Assembly (NCBI GenBank): GCA_964355675.1
Contig: CAYHEC010000019.1
Location: 5,538-69,537 of the forward strand
Origin: CAMBDS01 sp964355675
Lineage (GTDB): Bacteria > Electryoneota > AABM5-125-24 > Hatepunaeales > Hatepunaeaceae
DNA: 64,000 nucleotides
Direction of reading: 5' to 3'
The position numbers and the translations under genes are program-made. The notes below the pieces were generated by a model. The model saw only the letters and a list, made by a program, of their open reading frames with translations, was not told where the DNA came from and did no database searches. Below are positions 35,003 to 42,803 of the stretch, piece by piece (position 1 is the first letter of the stretch; each line of letters opens with the position of its first letter).

Positions 35003-35679
35003 TCTACAACATTCTTGATGGAGATCTCATCACAAGTTCAGTCATCTTGCAGCCGAGAAGGGTTTTCCTTATGACCAAGCTTGGCAAAGTGATCCCTCCA
35101 GAAGTGAGACAGATTCGAGGTGTTGTTGATGTGGCGTTCCAGTCGAAATCTTTCAGTGTGTTCGACGCCACGGCACGAGTTACAGGGCGTGACTTCCTCG
35201 GCAAAATCTGGAATATCATTCTGTCTGTTCCTTGTGGCGTCGCAATTCTATCGGACAGGATGTCACGTAATTCTAAACTCAATGTATTCTATGAGATAGG
35301 GTTAATGCAGGCTGCAGGTAAGGAGACTTTGGTAGTAAAGACGTCGAATTGTAAAGTTCCCTCGGATTTCGTTCGAACTGAATATTTGGATTATGAAGGC
35401 GACGATGATTTACTCATGAATAAAGTGCATGATTTTGCCGATTATCTCGGGGCTCAAGCTGAACATTATAAGACTTTAGCTGACGAATTAAGTAATAATC
35501 CAATTGCGTGCATTGACTATCTCCGTCGAGCATATCTTCTGACCGGTAGAAAGGAGTATCTGGTTGAGGCTGAGACTCGCTCTCAGTCGGTCTATTCAGC
35601 GCTTCTTCATGGCCAGATTGTATCGTCTCAATCTCGGGAAGGAACTTGGGCTTCATTGGGGATGAATCCTTTGGCCTGA
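34999..35679 (+). CDS. TIR/nucleoside-deoxyribosyltransferase-like protein with helical tail
   Basis: The 226-residue protein has a Rossmann-like core. A hydrophobic strand (GVAILSDRMS) is followed by LNVFYEIGLMQAAGKETLVV (residues 95-114), the pattern of nucleoside 2-deoxyribosyltransferases and bacterial TIR-like nucleotide hydrolases, in which Glu (here E99) is catalytic. The C-terminal 80 residues are helical (PIACIDYLRRAYLLTGRKEY) and may form a TPR-like lid. No membrane segment is visible. It is coupled to the 50-residue basic protein upstream and sits between two signalling genes. NAD- or nucleotide-cleaving activity is inference from the motif; it could equally be a pilus signalling component. 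Confidence 0.55.
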   Translation: MIYNILDGDLITSSVILQPRRVFLMTKLGKVIPPEVRQIRGVVDVAFQSKSFSVFDATARVTGRDFLGKIWNIILSVPCGVAILSDRMSRNSKLNVFYEIGLMQAAGKETLVVKTSNCKVPSDFVRTEYLDYEGDDDLLMNKVHDFADYLGAQAEHYKTLADELSNNPIACIDYLRRAYLLTGRKEYLVEAETRSQSVYSALLHGQIVSSQSREGTWASLGMNPLA

Positions 35680-35808
35680 GAAATATCGGTCAATCAGTGT
35701 TCTTGACCTCATCTGGTTGATCCTCGCGGTTTGTGGACTCGGATGTTGAGTCAGCCACCCATCTCTATAACTGCGAGAAATTTGTAATCATCTAACACAT
35801 CTGCAGGA

Positions 35809-36192
35809 ATGACGCCTGTGTCGCAAAAGAAACAGATACTTGTCGTTGACGACGAACTTGACCTGTTAATGGCGATCAAGTTACGACTTGAAGCCAGCGG
35901 GTTTGAGGTTCATACCGCCACCGACGGCTTGGAAGGATTGGCAGCAGCTCGCAGGCTCAAGCCTGACCTTATCATCCTCGATATCATGTTGCCGAAGATG
36001 AACGGATACAAAATCTCCCGTTTCCTTAAGTTTGATGAAGAGTACAAACATATTCCGGTGATCATGTTGACCGCACTTGCAGGCGAGGAAGATCGCGCCA
36101 CGGGTGTTGAAACCGGAGCAAATGCCTATGTCACCAAACCGTTTGATTCCGTTCAACTCGTCAATACCGTTCGGAGATTCCTCGGTGAGTAG
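35809..36192 (+). CDS. CheY-like single-domain response regulator
   Basis: The 127-residue stand-alone receiver has ILVVDDELDLL (acidic pocket), LIILDIMLPKMNGY (phosphoacceptor Asp), VIMLTA (Thr switch) and YVTKPF (conserved Lys). It has no output domain, so it acts by protein contact, as in PilG/PilH control of pilus ATPases. It lies 66 bases before pilB. Confidence 0.93.
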   Translation: MTPVSQKKQILVVDDELDLLMAIKLRLEASGFEVHTATDGLEGLAAARRLKPDLIILDIMLPKMNGYKISRFLKFDEEYKHIPVIMLTALAGEEDRATGVETGANAYVTKPFDSVQLVNTVRRFLGE

Positions 36193-36211
36193 GAGCTATT
36201 TGACGTCAGTT

Positions 36212-36231
36212 GGACGGACAGTTGTCCGCCC
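36212..36231. repeat. Short hairpin repeat upstream of pilB
   Basis: GGACGGACA and TGTCCGCC pair with one mismatch across GT. It is flanked by AGTTG on the left and CAACT further right, so it may be the remnant of a small terminal-inverted-repeat element. Confidence 0.4.
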
Positions 36232-36258
36232 TGCCATTCAACTTAATGGGGCTTACTG

Positions 36259-37932
36259 ATGGCGCGTCGTCGAAGGCTTGGCGAACTGTTGATCGCAAGT
36301 GGATTAATTACCCCTGAACAACTTGCTGAAGGGCTTTCCCAACAAAAACAAGCCGGAAAGCGCATCGGCGAGATTCTTGTCGAAATCGGGTATATCACCG
36401 AAAGTGATGTGTTCGGTGCATTAGGCGATCAACTTGGCGTTCCTTATGTATCGCTCTCGTTTTACTCCGTTGACTCGAATGTAATTAATCTGATCAGTGA
36501 ACAATTCGCTCGTCAGTATAAGGTAATTCCGCTTTTCCGTATCGGAAATTCGTTAACGCTTGGTATGGCAGACCCGCTCAATCTCGGAGTGATCGACCAA
36601 GTTGTCAGAGCAACAGGTCTTGAAATCGAGCCTTCTATCTGCTCTGAGAACGATATTACTCAGGCAATCGACCATTACTACGGAACTTCCGCTTCGATGG
36701 ACGAAGTGATCCAGATTCTGGGTGCTGACGATATCGAAAAAGAGGAGGATACCCATAACCTCGCCGCGATGGCGTCTGATGCGCCCATCGTGAAACTGGT
36801 CAGCCTCATGCTGGCGCAGGCAGTCAAAGAGCGAGCCTCGGATATTCATGTGGAGCCAGATGAGACACTTCTGCGTGTCCGCTTCCGAGTTGACAGCATA
36901 CTCCGCGAAGTTTATACTCATCCTCGCAAGCTTCAAGGGGCGGTCATTTCCCGTCTTAAAATTATGTCGAGCCTCGACATCGCCGAGCGCCGCATACCCC
37001 AAGACGGCCGCGTTCAGATTATGGTTGACGGCAAGCAGATAGACCTTCGTGTTTCGACACTGCCGACAATTCACGGCGAGAACATCGTAATGCGTATCAT
37101 CGACAAGTCCTCCATTAAGAGACTCTCAGAGCTTGGTTTCGGGGACGAGGAATCGAAGATGCGAGGACTGTTAGCTCGCCCGAACGGCATCATTTTGGTC
37201 ACAGGTCCCACTGGTTCTGGAAAGACCTTCACGCTATATTCGTCGCTGAACGAAGTCTCGAATATGGAAAAAAACGTGATTACCCTCGAAGACCCAATAG
37301 AATACCGGCTACCACTGATTCGCCAGTCGCAAGTGAACGTCAAAGCCGGAATGACCTTTGCCGCCGGTTTGCGCTCCATTCTGCGTCAAGACCCAGACAT
37401 CGTGCTTGTAGGTGAAATTCGAGACTCAGAGACCGCCAAAATCGCTGTCGAGGCGGCAATGACCGGCCGTCTCGTTCTCTCAACCCTCCACACCAACGAT
37501 GCGCCGGGGGCATTGCCAAGACTTGTAGATATGGGGGTTGAGCCGTTCCTTGTGGCAACAGCCGTTGCAGGTGTCGTCGCACAACGGCTTGTCCGACGCA
37601 TCTGCACCAACTGTAAAGTCTCGTTTGAAGCTCCGGAGTCCACGCTTAAGGCGATCGGTATGGCGGGACAGCAGATAACGCTATATAAGGGCGAGGGTTG
37701 CCGAGCTTGCAGTAACAGCGGTTACAAGTCACGCCTTGCCATTTTCGAAATTCTTTTGATGAACGAAGAACTGCGCGATCTCACCGTCGAAAATGCGTCC
37801 GCCGATAAACTCCGCCGAGCGGCGATGAACAATGGGATGAAAACATTGCGGCAGGATGGCTTTAAGAAGGCGTTGGAGGGACTTACCTCAGTCGAAGAAG
37901 TGTTGCGAGCAACGCCTGCGGTAGAGACGTAA
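36259..37932 (+). CDS. pilB: PilB/GspE-type pilus extension ATPase
   Basis: The 557-residue motor powers pilus polymerisation. The N-terminal MshEN/T2SSE_N domain is clear (LGELLIASGLITPEQLAEGL, then KRIGEILVEIGYITESDV). The central domain has SDIHVEPDETLLRVRFRVDS. The ATPase has Walker A GPTGSGKT, the Asp box ITLEDPIEYRL, Walker B VGEIRDSETAKIAVEAAMTG and the His box STLHTND. A zinc tetracysteine (CTNC...CRAC) precedes the C-terminal region. It completes the pilus set with pilMNOPQ and the two pilT genes; no pilC or pilin gene is present in the window. Confidence 0.94.
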   Translation: MARRRRLGELLIASGLITPEQLAEGLSQQKQAGKRIGEILVEIGYITESDVFGALGDQLGVPYVSLSFYSVDSNVINLISEQFARQYKVIPLFRIGNSLTLGMADPLNLGVIDQVVRATGLEIEPSICSENDITQAIDHYYGTSASMDEVIQILGADDIEKEEDTHNLAAMASDAPIVKLVSLMLAQAVKERASDIHVEPDETLLRVRFRVDSILREVYTHPRKLQGAVISRLKIMSSLDIAERRIPQDGRVQIMVDGKQIDLRVSTLPTIHGENIVMRIIDKSSIKRLSELGFGDEESKMRGLLARPNGIILVTGPTGSGKTFTLYSSLNEVSNMEKNVITLEDPIEYRLPLIRQSQVNVKAGMTFAAGLRSILRQDPDIVLVGEIRDSETAKIAVEAAMTGRLVLSTLHTNDAPGALPRLVDMGVEPFLVATAVAGVVAQRLVRRICTNCKVSFEAPESTLKAIGMAGQQITLYKGEGCRACSNSGYKSRLAIFEILLMNEELRDLTVENASADKLRRAAMNNGMKTLRQDGFKKALEGLTSVEEVLRATPAVET

Positions 37933-37938
37933 GGGAAG

Positions 37939-38436
37939 TAAATGAGCGAATCAGAGAATGAGAGAATAAAGTGTTGACCTGAAATCAGGCGGTATGGAAA
38001 GGAGTCAATATTGACTTTCAAGGATCTTGGAATTTGGCAAAAGGGGATCAATCTAGTCACAGAGGTGTATGTGGTGACAAGGCAATTTCCTAGGGAGGAA
38101 CTCTATGGAATCACTAACCAAATTCGGCGAGCAGCAATTTCCATTCCAAGCAATATAGCTGAAGGATTTGGAAGAAATAGCCGTCCCGAGATGAACCGTT
38201 ACACTCAAATCGCGCTTGGATCACTATGCGAACTTGAGACACAACTCTTGATTTCAAAAAATCTTTCGTTTGCTCCTCAAATGGATTTGGAGAGACTGCT
38301 TGAAATGTGTTCTGAACTAAATTCGATGCTTCGGTCATTCTCTCATTCTATACGCCATCCCAAGACCCAACCTAATTTAAAGATATGACTCGGCTCGTTC
38401 TCCATTTATTCACTCATTCTCCTATTCACTCATTCA
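37939..38436. repeat. Inverted-repeat unit enclosing an S23 four-helix-bundle gene (unit 1)
   Basis: The 32-bp arms at 37939-37970 and 38405-38436 are inverted copies matching at 27 of 32 positions (TTTATTC.CTCATTCTC..ATTC.CTCATT.A). The right arm continues into an 8-bp tandem repeat (ATTCACTC) to about 38463. The S23 gene lies between. The layout resembles the stem-forming ends of intervening sequences in 23S rRNA genes, but no rRNA is present here. Confidence 0.65.
38011..38388 (+). CDS. Four-helix-bundle (S23/IVS-type) protein
   Basis: The 125-residue protein is a clear member of the family first seen in intervening sequences of 23S rRNA: FKDLGIWQKGINLVTEVYVV, then FPREELYGITNQIRRAAISI, PSNIAEGFGR and YTQIALGSLCELETQLLIS. 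The start is TTG 38011 with AAAGGAG 6-7 bases upstream. Its biochemical function is unknown. It is bounded by inverted repeats and differs in frame and style from its neighbours, suggesting a mobile or self-propagating unit rather than part of the pilB operon. Confidence 0.9.
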   Translation: MTFKDLGIWQKGINLVTEVYVVTRQFPREELYGITNQIRRAAISIPSNIAEGFGRNSRPEMNRYTQIALGSLCELETQLLISKNLSFAPQMDLERLLEMCSELNSMLRSFSHSIRHPKTQPNLKI

Positions 38437-38463
38437 CATCATTCACTCATTCACTCACATCAC

Positions 38464-39477
38464 TTGAAAATCACCGAATCAGCAATCATTTCCATCGCCA
38501 AGAATCTAAAACACCCCAACGCCTCTCGCATCATCAAGGGCATCGGTGACGACTGTGCCGTGATAAGATCTCCTGGCGCAGGAGCCATGCTTATTACCTC
38601 CGATGTGATGATCGAAGGGGTTCACTTCCTGCCAGATCAGCCGCCGGAATCGGTAGGCGGTAAGCTCCTTGCGGTCAACATCTCCGACATCGCGGCGATG
38701 GGAGGCAGACCCGGCGAAGCTGTTGTGGCGTTGATGTTGCCGGAGACGACAGAATTGGAGTGGGTCGAACGATTTTATTTCGGGATCGGGAAGGTTGCCA
38801 GTCGATTTGGCGTTAATATCGTCGGTGGTGACGTTTCGCGCCATCCCGACCGGATAACACTCGCCATGACTCTAACCGGACGGTCTCGCCGAGATGAGGT
38901 GATGTATCGATCAGGAGGAAAATCGGGTGATTACCTCTACGTCTCAGGTACACTGGGCGATGCGGATGCGGGGCTTGAGATTCTCAAAAGTTCTTTACCA
39001 TCTCAAAATCTTAAATCTCAAATCTTAAATCTTAAATTAAAATATCTTGAGCCTTCCCCTCGCGTCGAATTAGGCAGACTACTTGCTCGAACTCATACAG
39101 CCTCAGCCTGCATCGATCTGTCCGACGGTATTGCTGTCGGTTCGAGGCAACTCGCGGAAGCCAGCGGCTTGTCGATAGAGATCGAAGGCAATTCTCTGCC
39201 AATATCTGACGAATTGAAATCTTTTTGCGGTGCCACAAACGTTGATCCCATCAATTGGTCGCTTAAAGCAGGAGGTGATTACGAGTTACTGTTCTCTGTT
39301 CATCCCCAGTTTTCCCGGCGGGTTGATCGTTTTGGAATAACTCGTCCAGATTTGCCAACTTTGACACGGATCGGCCGACTGGTAAATGGTACGCCCGGGT
39401 GTGTCACGGTGAATTATGGTAGTCACAAAGAGGAACTCACAATCGGGGGGTGGGAACATTTTACAATTACATTATAA
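38464..39477 (+). CDS. thiL: Thiamine-monophosphate kinase
   Basis: ThiL phosphorylates thiamine monophosphate to the diphosphate cofactor. The 337-residue protein shows the ATP/Mg-binding GIGDDCAVI, TSDVMIEGVHFL, NISDIAAMGGRPGEAVVALM, GGDVSRHPDRITLAMTLTG and CIDLSDGIAVGSRQLAEASG. The start is TTG 38464, giving the expected LKITESAIISIAKNL opening. A short insert SQNLKSQILNLKLKY near residues 181-195 is encoded by a heptanucleotide tandem repeat that has expanded in frame within a surface loop. The thiamine diphosphate product is the cofactor of the KorAB enzyme encoded nearby. Confidence 0.93.
   Translation: MKITESAIISIAKNLKHPNASRIIKGIGDDCAVIRSPGAGAMLITSDVMIEGVHFLPDQPPESVGGKLLAVNISDIAAMGGRPGEAVVALMLPETTELEWVERFYFGIGKVASRFGVNIVGGDVSRHPDRITLAMTLTGRSRRDEVMYRSGGKSGDYLYVSGTLGDADAGLEILKSSLPSQNLKSQILNLKLKYLEPSPRVELGRLLARTHTASACIDLSDGIAVGSRQLAEASGLSIEIEGNSLPISDELKSFCGATNVDPINWSLKAGGDYELLFSVHPQFSRRVDRFGITRPDLPTLTRIGRLVNGTPGCVTVNYGSHKEELTIGGWEHFTITL
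39004..39038. repeat. Heptanucleotide tandem repeat (TTAAATC) inside thiL
   Basis: Five consecutive 7-base units (CAAAATC, TTAAATC, TCAAATC, TTAAATC, TTAAATT) with a 7-base period in coding sequence. Confidence 0.75.
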
Positions 39478-39654
39478 TTATAAATATCCAGCTTAATATT
39501 TACTTACCAGCCTCAGTCTCCAACAATCATCTCTCCATCGTCGTACATCCTGTCAGTATCTCGATTCTAATCTCACCAACCCCTTGCCGTGCCGAGAACA
39601 TCCTAACCAAAAAATCTCACTTCATTTACTCCAATTACTCTAAGGCGGACATTT

Positions 39655-41664
39655 ATGTCTGATAGATCAATTATGCGTTTGGCGGGAATGCTCCTGCTTG
39701 CTCCGACAATTATCTTTGCCTACTCGGACGGTCCCCCTGACGGTTATGCAGGGTTACCTCGAGTTAATCGTCGATCATGTGTGCAATGTCATAACAGTTT
39801 TCAAGTAAACAGCGGACAGGGAAGTTTGCGATTGACGGGACTGCCGGAAGCCTATGTCCCGGGAGAGACCTATCGTATAGGCATTCAGCTCGCTGATCCG
39901 GATGCGAGACGGTGGGGATTCGAGCTTGCCGCGGCAGATCAAGGTGGGAGTCGCGTTGGTTCAATTTCGGTCGTGAACAATGATCAAACACAACTCTCCG
40001 ATCCCGGCGAGAACTCTCCTCAGTACCTTAAACATCGAAGCGCTGGAACTTTTCGGGGGCAGGCTAATTCTGCAGAATGGAGTTTCGATTGGACAGCGCC
40101 AGATTGGGGGAACGCGGTGATGATGGCATTTTACGTTGCCGCCAATGCCGCCAACAACAATGGTGGAAACGACGGTGATCGTATTTATAGATCATCATTT
40201 GATCTTTTGCCAATTGAAAACAATTTACCGATTATTCGAGAGCCGTCTGAGGAGCGAGAAATCGCTTTGGAGGTCGAAGCCGGCACGGAGCTTATCATCG
40301 AGTTTTCTGGAACCGATCAGGATCAGGATGAACTTGATTGGTTCATAGAAAATCGTAGCGGGCTTCCTGAGGCGGCGACTCTGACTGATCACGGCGATGG
40401 CACTGCAACATTTGCCTGGACTCCTACTCAAAACGACATAGGCGAAAATACTCCGGTATTTGGATTGGGTGACATTCACGATGGCTTCGCTTATATAGAC
40501 ATACACATCACAACTATCGACGGTGGCGGTCAGGCAGGCTTCACTTTGCACCTTAACGCGTCGTGGAACCTGATCTCGGCTCCAATATCACCTGCGGAAA
40601 CTAACACCCCAATGCTTTGGCAAGAATTGGTTGATCGTGGCCATCTGATGATGATTAAAGATCAGTCAGGACGGTTTTATGCTATCGCCCAAAGATTTTC
40701 AAACCTTTCCGCTTGGGATTATCGTCAAGGCTATTTCGTCCGGATGAGCGTCGCCGATACAATCCGAATTATTGGCGACGAAGTGGCTATCGATACTCCG
40801 ATTCCATTGCGTGATGGATGGAATTTTGTCGCATACTTCCCTGAACAAAATCTTTCGGCACAGGTCGCTTTCGCCAACATCGCTAACAATATGCTTATGG
40901 CAAAAGATGGTGCAGGGCGATTTTACCTTCCCGCCCGAGGGTTCAATAACATGGCGCCATTGGGTCGAGGGAATGGTTATCAAGTACGGATGAACGGCGC
41001 CGGAGAATTGGTCTGGAACGTCCCAGAGCAAGAATTGTCGGGCCGAAACTCTGCCCCCATCTTCCAATCGGAACCAATATCACTTCAGAAGCCGCTTGAA
41101 ACCGGTTTGAATATGAGCCTTCTGCTCAGCTCAAGCGTTTCAGTAGCTCAGCACACCGACTTAGGCGTATTCAGTGATGATGGTTTATGCGTCGGAGCCG
41201 CGTCCGTTTGGGGTGAAGGGCCATGGGGAATTGCTGTTTGGGGGGACGATCCGACTACGCCGGAAGTTGACGGCGCTTTGGAAGGCGAGTCATTATCGAT
41301 CAGACTGATCGGTAATTCTGAGCTTGAAAAGGTTGCCGTCTCAAGGACAATCTATGCTACGGATGAATTAAAAGAACTGGACGTCTCAACGTTTCAACCA
41401 TCCACATTCGATTTGGTGAATCTATATCCGAACCCATTCAATTCGAAGTTGACGATTGAATTTAAGGTAACCGGTATTGGGAATGTCGATCTAAGTGTGA
41501 CGGACGTAGCAGGTAGAACAGTCACTGATCTGATCTCTGGCAAACTGGATATTGGCAGTCACCAAGTCACTTGGGATGCGAGCGGTCTTGAGTCCGGGAT
41601 TTACCTGTTTCGAATGGAAGTCGATGGTAAGACAACGGTCCGGAAGGCGTTGTTCGTGAAGTAG
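39655..41664 (+). CDS. T9SS cargo protein with CxxCH motif and Reeler/choice-of-anchor-like domain
   Basis: The 669-residue protein has a signal peptide (IMRLAGMLLLAPTIIFA). A single CVQCH motif (C42, C45, H46), a c-type haem attachment pattern, opens a domain with GYAGLPRVNRRSCVQCHNSF and a later WSFDWTAPDWG, as in Reeler/choice-of-anchor V proteins. A cadherin-like region (ELIIEFSGTDQDQDELDWFI) and a central domain with repeated WNLISAPIS and WNFVAYFP elements follow. The C-terminus is a type A T9SS sorting domain (LYPNPFNSKLTIEFKVTG, ending GIYLFRMEVDGKTTVRKALF). Single-haem surface function is possible but unproven. The 177-base gap before it shows no clear signal. Confidence 0.8.
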   Translation: MSDRSIMRLAGMLLLAPTIIFAYSDGPPDGYAGLPRVNRRSCVQCHNSFQVNSGQGSLRLTGLPEAYVPGETYRIGIQLADPDARRWGFELAAADQGGSRVGSISVVNNDQTQLSDPGENSPQYLKHRSAGTFRGQANSAEWSFDWTAPDWGNAVMMAFYVAANAANNNGGNDGDRIYRSSFDLLPIENNLPIIREPSEEREIALEVEAGTELIIEFSGTDQDQDELDWFIENRSGLPEAATLTDHGDGTATFAWTPTQNDIGENTPVFGLGDIHDGFAYIDIHITTIDGGGQAGFTLHLNASWNLISAPISPAETNTPMLWQELVDRGHLMMIKDQSGRFYAIAQRFSNLSAWDYRQGYFVRMSVADTIRIIGDEVAIDTPIPLRDGWNFVAYFPEQNLSAQVAFANIANNMLMAKDGAGRFYLPARGFNNMAPLGRGNGYQVRMNGAGELVWNVPEQELSGRNSAPIFQSEPISLQKPLETGLNMSLLLSSSVSVAQHTDLGVFSDDGLCVGAASVWGEGPWGIAVWGDDPTTPEVDGALEGESLSIRLIGNSELEKVAVSRTIYATDELKELDVSTFQPSTFDLVNLYPNPFNSKLTIEFKVTGIGNVDLSVTDVAGRTVTDLISGKLDIGSHQVTWDASGLESGIYLFRMEVDGKTTVRKALFVK

Positions 41665-41674
41665 TCAGAGCAAA

Positions 41675-41829
41675 ACATAATACTAAGTTGCGTTCAGTAC
41701 GACAGACATTCCTGTCTGTCTCCGAAAACAGGGATTGTCTAAAGTATTGTATTTTGTGACAGACAAGAATGTCCGTCGTACTGAAAACAATTGCAATGGT
41801 GTCCCAATGAATTCAACTTAGTATTATGT
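41675..41829. mobile_element. MITE-like element, family C
   Basis: The 155-bp element has perfect 16-bp terminal inverted repeats: ACATAATACTAAGTTG (41675-41690) and its complement (41814-41829). Inside, CAGTACGACAGACATTCCTG and its near-complement at about 41758-41783 form a long inverted repeat. The inner stem GACAGACA/TGTCTGTC has a GGAA-type loop. It has no coding capacity. Confidence 0.75.
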
Positions 41830-41841
41830 CTTATAATTTCA

Positions 41842-41883
41842 GAAAGCAAGAAGTCAACCCTCAGTCGTTGACTTCTTGCTTTC
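41842..41883. terminator. Shared hairpin between convergent genes
   Basis: A perfect 17-bp stem (GAAAGCAAGAAGTCAAC at 41842-41858 pairing with 41867-41883) with loop CCTCAGTC lies between the + strand T9SS gene and the minus-strand ispH. The T-tracts are weak, but position and stem length suggest transcription termination from both sides. Confidence 0.7.
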
Positions 41884-41885
41884 CG

Positions 41886-42803
41886 TCAGACGGCGATTAA
41901 ATCTTCGAAAATTTCCACTTCCGGCCATCCCACCGCAATCCACCTCTCGAGTGTCGCGACAAATTCGTTCAGCAACCATACCGGCGTCGAAGCCGAGCCT
42001 GTAACGCCGACCGATTCGCAATTTTCAAACCACGCACGGTCAATTTCTTCAGTGGAAACAACGTGATAACTGTTTGGATTCATCGTTTTACAGGTGGCGT
42101 GAAGCATCTTGGTATTCGATGATTTATGCCCGCCAACTACGAGGATTACGTCTGCTTGCGAAGCGAAAGCGGGGAGTTTCTGGTCGCGGCGCACGACAAA
42201 CCGACAGAGAGTATCTTTGACGACGACCTGACCAACACGTTGACGGATTTTTTCTGTCATCTCATCGAACCATGCCGGAGAAACTGTGGTTTGGGTCATC
42301 ACCATCGTCGGTACCCCAGGAGTCAATTTCTCAATATCGGAATCGTATTGGACGATCAGTGCCTTATTGTCGGCGTGGCCGACAATCCCGATGATTTCCG
42401 GGTGGCCGTGCTTGCCAACGATGACAACCTGATGTCCCTTATCAGTGAATTCACGCGCCAGATCCTGCGACCGTGTCACCACCGGGCATGTCCCATCCAC
42501 TACTTCTACACCGAGTTGACTCAATTTCTCAAAAGTTTCCGGAGGTTCACCATGAGCACGAACCAGTACTCTCATCTTTTGAGGTTCAATCTTTTCCAGA
42601 ATGTTGTCGAAGTGATTAAGGTCGCTGGTATGAATTGTCCGAAGCCCTGCCCGGTCGAGACGCTCCACTTCACGCTCATTGTGAATAATGTCGCCGAGAA
42701 CGAGCACGTTGTCCTGACTGTCGGCAAGCTCTTTTTCAGCCAGTTGAATAGCACGGCGAACACCGCCGCACGTTCCGGCTTGGGGATCGAGTATTACTCG
42801 CAT
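41886..42803 (-). CDS. ispH: 4-hydroxy-3-methylbut-2-enyl diphosphate reductase
   Basis: IspH is the last enzyme of the MEP isoprenoid pathway and carries an iron-sulfur cluster. The 305-residue protein has the three cluster cysteines in AGTCGGVRRAIQLAEKEL, DGTCPVVTRSQDLAREF and KDTLCRFVVRRDQ, plus DIIHNEREV, RAHGEPPETFEKL and SNTKMLHATC. Its ATG overlaps the ccsA stop by one base (TAATG), so it is the last gene of the kor-resB-ccsA run. ispG lies on the same strand 6 kb upstream. Confidence 0.94.
   Translation of the reverse strand: MRVILDPQAGTCGGVRRAIQLAEKELADSQDNVLVLGDIIHNEREVERLDRAGLRTIHTSDLNHFDNILEKIEPQKMRVLVRAHGEPPETFEKLSQLGVEVVDGTCPVVTRSQDLAREFTDKGHQVVIVGKHGHPEIIGIVGHADNKALIVQYDSDIEKLTPGVPTMVMTQTTVSPAWFDEMTEKIRQRVGQVVVKDTLCRFVVRRDQKLPAFASQADVILVVGGHKSSNTKMLHATCKTMNPNSYHVVSTEEIDRAWFENCESVGVTGSASTPVWLLNEFVATLERWIAVGWPEVEIFEDLIAV

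Noticed and set aside
37939..38463. Remnant of a 23S rRNA gene around the S23 gene
   Set aside because: No rRNA-like sequence flanks the unit; neighbours are pilB and thiL.
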